In this document: positions 6,404 to 7,306 of the stretch, piece by piece | Numbering within the stretch: position 1 is the first letter of the stretch | Layout of the letters: each line of letters begins with the position of its first letter | Assembly (NCBI GenBank): GCA_016181565.1 | Contig: JACOZA010000078.1 | Span: forward strand, 1 to 7,306 | Direction: 5' to 3' | From: Candidatus Sungiibacteriota bacterium | GTDB taxonomy: Bacteria; Patescibacteriota; Minisyncoccia; Sungbacterales; JACQCQ01 | DNA: 7,306 bases | Notes under the pieces: generated by a model | The model's input: only the letters and a program-made list of their open reading frames with translations | Databases searched by the model: none | Told to the model about the DNA's origin: nothing | Made by a program: the position numbers and the translations under genes

Positions 6404-6511
6404 ATGACAAGTGTCAAGATTCGCGACTCACTGATACTTTGTGAGATCGCGGCATCTACTACTTGTCTCGAGCTTGTCGAATCACTACTAAACATTTCAA
6501 GACTCACATGA
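6404..6511 (+). CDS. Possible 35-residue leader ORF coupled to HU
   Basis: An ATG at 6404 opens a 35-codon frame beginning MTSVKIRDSLIL and ending LLNISRLT. Its TGA (6509-6511) overlaps the HU start (6508-6510) as ATGA, the classic arrangement for translational coupling. HU itself has no Shine-Dalgarno sequence, which coupling could explain. Against it, the only Shine-Dalgarno-like GGAG (6381-6384) is 19 nt from the ATG, I recognise no family, and the frame covers sequence that looks like hairpins and repeat fragments. It could be chance. Confidence 0.3.
   Translation: MTSVKIRDSLILCEIAASTTCLELVESLLNISRLT
6422..6451 (+). other. Hairpin in the HU leader
   Basis: CGCGACTCAC (6422-6431) pairs with GTGAG-A-TCGCG (6441-6451), giving 10 bp with one bulged A and a 9-nt loop. 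A shorter palindrome, TGACA-AG-TGTCA, lies just upstream at 6405-6416. Both sit in the predicted 5' leader, with no terminator-like U-tract, so a role in mRNA stability or translation is more likely than termination. Confidence 0.5.
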
Positions 6512-6780
6512 ATAAAGCAGATTTGGCTGATGCAGTGCATGCAAAACTGCAAGGCACCAAGAAAGCTGCTGAAGAAGCAGTCGATACGGTATTCGAGAGC
6601 ATCACAAGCTCGCTCGCAAAAGGCCAGGAGGTTTCGGTCTCCGGATTCGGTACGTTCGTCGTGAAAAAGCGCGCCGCCCGCCAAGGGGTGAATCCGCGCA
6701 CCGGCGAAAAGATTCAGATCAAAGCCACAACTACACCGAAATTCCGCGCCGGCAAGAATTTAAAAGAGGCCGTAAGATAA
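6508..6780 (+). CDS. hup: HU-family DNA-binding protein
   Basis: Small histone-like protein that dimerises, bends DNA and compacts the nucleoid. The product has exactly 90 residues, the normal HU length. The N-terminal helices MNKADLADAVHAKL and KKAAEEAVDTVFESI are followed by the signature GFGTFVVKKRAARQGVNPRTGEKIQI, with intercalating Pro63 at the tip of the DNA-binding arm and a C-terminal helix ending KNLKEAVR. It is closer to HU than IHF by length and arm, but HU and IHF subunits cannot be firmly separated by eye. The ATG at 6508 is chosen because MNKADL is the canonical family start; a TTG at 6463 would add 15 residues not seen in the family. The gene has its own promoter and a terminator, so it is likely monocistronic apart from the possible leader ORF. 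Confidence 0.95.
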   Translation: MNKADLADAVHAKLQGTKKAAEEAVDTVFESITSSLAKGQEVSVSGFGTFVVKKRAARQGVNPRTGEKIQIKATTTPKFRAGKNLKEAVR

Positions 6781-6796
6781 ATCTCCGCTATCAATC

Positions 6797-6833
6797 AAAA
6801 ACAACGCCCGCGTGATAGCGGGCGTTGTTTTTT
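6797..6833. terminator. Bidirectional intrinsic terminator after HU
   Basis: A 15-bp stem pairs 6797-6811 with 6818-6832 around the loop GTGATA; its core is CAACGCCCGC/GCGGGCGTTG, followed by a run of six T. The A-run at the left end makes it work in both directions, so it also serves the minus-strand gene that ends at 6845. CCGCTATC at 6785-6792 is complementary to GATAGCGG at 6814-6821 and could form a competing stem. Confidence 0.93.
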
Positions 6834-6844
6834 ATCTGAACAAA

Positions 6845-7186
6845 TTATCCCAACGATTTCCTCGCCAAGAGATACGCTCGGCGAATATAGATAAGCATAG
6901 CTTCCGCTCCCCTCTCGGTCTTAGGCAACGGGACCTCCAGCCATCTGCCGAAGGGGCGCCCGGCATTGAAAAACTGGTCAACTCCCTTTTTCGCAAGCAG
7001 TTTTCGGCGATCGGCCTCTGGCAACTTGATTCCAAACGAATCCTCCATGATAAATGCAAACAGTTTAGGGCCGCAGAAGAATCCGGTCGAGCCAAACAAA
7101 TAACGTACGTGCCGACGAGGCCACCTCGCAGTTTTAAGTTCGAGATATCGGATAAAAAATTTTTTGTGATAGCGTGAGATTATCAT
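6845..7186 (-). CDS. TfoX/Sxy N-terminal-domain-like small protein
   Basis: A 113-residue protein resembling the N-terminal domain of TfoX/Sxy proteins. The similarity rests on the pattern RYLFGSTGFFCGPKLFAFIMEDSFGIKLPEADR, cut here to its key points: a Phe-Gly turn, two beta strands and the phrase FGIKL, then RPFGRWLEVPL and a closing helix with YIRRAYLLARK. TfoX in Haemophilus activates competence genes, but single-domain relatives are common and mostly uncharacterised, so no function is assigned. The ATG at 7186 is chosen over 7285 because GGGAG lies 4 nt upstream, an extended -10 promoter sits above it, and the length fits the domain. Residues before the Phe-Gly turn are unusually basic. 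It shares the HU terminator in the convergent orientation. It could also be a divergent relative of another small alpha-beta family. Confidence 0.6.
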   Translation of the reverse strand: MIISRYHKKFFIRYLELKTARWPRRHVRYLFGSTGFFCGPKLFAFIMEDSFGIKLPEADRRKLLAKKGVDQFFNAGRPFGRWLEVPLPKTERGAEAMLIYIRRAYLLARKSLG

Positions 7187-7215
7187 TTGACTCCCGAGGC
7201 GCTTCGAAATATAGT
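7187..7215 (+). promoter_or_regulatory. Strong promoter for the gene starting at 7266
   Basis: The -35 box TTGACT (7187-7192, 5 of 6) and the -10 box TATAGT (7210-7215, 5 of 6) have 17 bp between them. Initiation near 7222 leaves a leader of about 44 nt. The -35 box touches the start codon of the minus-strand gene, and the spacer contains that gene's ribosome-binding site. Confidence 0.65.
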
Positions 7216-7221
7216 GTACCA
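7213..7221 (-). promoter_or_regulatory. Extended -10 promoter of the TfoX-like gene
   Basis: On the minus strand TGGTACACT is an extended -10 element, with TG, one base, then TACACT (4 of 6). Initiation about 7 nt on, near 7206, gives a leader of about 20 nt containing the GGGAG ribosome-binding site. It overlaps the -10 box of the opposite promoter, so the two cannot easily be occupied together. No clear -35 box is seen. Confidence 0.4.
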
Positions 7222-7265
7222 AATCCCGATGCCTTCCCCGACAACCGCCAAAGGAGGCGAAGCTA

Positions 7266-7306
7266 ATGCGCCTAACTGCCGCCATTCTCGTCTTTGGGGC
7301 ATCACT
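7266..7306 (+). CDS. Start of a probable exported or membrane protein, cut by the window edge
   Basis: The ATG at 7266 is preceded by AAGGAGG (7251-7257) at 8 nt, a near-perfect Shine-Dalgarno sequence, and by a strong promoter. The 13 visible residues, MRLTAAILVFGAS, have a positive residue followed by a hydrophobic run, as in a signal peptide or first membrane helix. Nothing can be said about function. It is divergent from the TfoX-like gene. Confidence 0.6.
   Translation, partial: MRLTAAILVFGAS

Noticed and set aside
6463..6507. 15-residue N-terminal extension of HU from a TTG codon
   Set aside because: HU proteins start at the MNK-type N-terminus, and the extension has no family similarity.
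7187..7285. 33-residue N-terminal extension of the TfoX-like protein
   Set aside because: The extension covers both divergent promoters and the start region of the opposite gene; GGGAG precedes the shorter start at 7186.

Overview
The window looks like ordinary bacterial housekeeping chromosome of roughly balanced GC. Its genes give, in order: the C-terminal part of trigger factor (tig), clpP, gpmI on the minus strand, rny (RNase Y), a YmdB-type metallophosphoesterase, an HU-family DNA-binding protein, a small TfoX/Sxy-like protein on the minus strand, and the first codons of a probably exported protein cut by the right edge. TGA is used as a stop in tig, clpP and the ymdB-like gene, so the genetic code is standard at that codon. 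RNase Y next to YmdB is a Firmicutes-like neighbourhood that also occurs in Candidate Phyla Radiation (Patescibacteria) genomes. The near absence of Shine-Dalgarno sequences, an apparently leaderless gpmI and short repeats in the intergenic regions make a Patescibacteria genome my best guess. That is an inference; no taxonomic marker in the window settles it.

Layout. 1-1740: tig then clpP, both +, with a separate sigma70-like promoter for clpP and a strong two-way terminator after it. This covers chaperone and protease functions of protein quality control. 1770-3377: gpmI, convergent with clpP and sharing its terminator. 3378-3789: a divergent intergenic region with an extended -10 promoter abutting the gpmI start and a very good promoter for rny, which leaves rny with a leader of about 270 nt. 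3790-6230: rny and the ymdB-like gene, both +, separated by 110 bp filled with ATTCG/CGAAT repeats. 6231-6507: a large imperfect inverted repeat, a promoter and a structured leader of about 145 nt ahead of HU. 6508-6833: HU and its two-way terminator. 6845-7186: the TfoX-like gene on the minus strand. 7187-7306: overlapping divergent promoters, then a gene with the best ribosome-binding site in the window.

Functional themes. tig and clpP serve folding and degradation of proteins. RNase Y begins mRNA decay at the membrane, and YmdB is a phosphodiesterase linked to it by neighbourhood. GpmI is a lower-glycolysis enzyme. HU, and possibly the TfoX-like protein, concern nucleoid structure and gene regulation.

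The coding content is conventional and I see no new multi-gene system. The less explained material is intergenic: the rny leader, the HU leader with a 35-codon ORF whose stop overlaps the HU start, the heptamer array before the ymdB-like gene, and the inverted repeat before the HU promoter.
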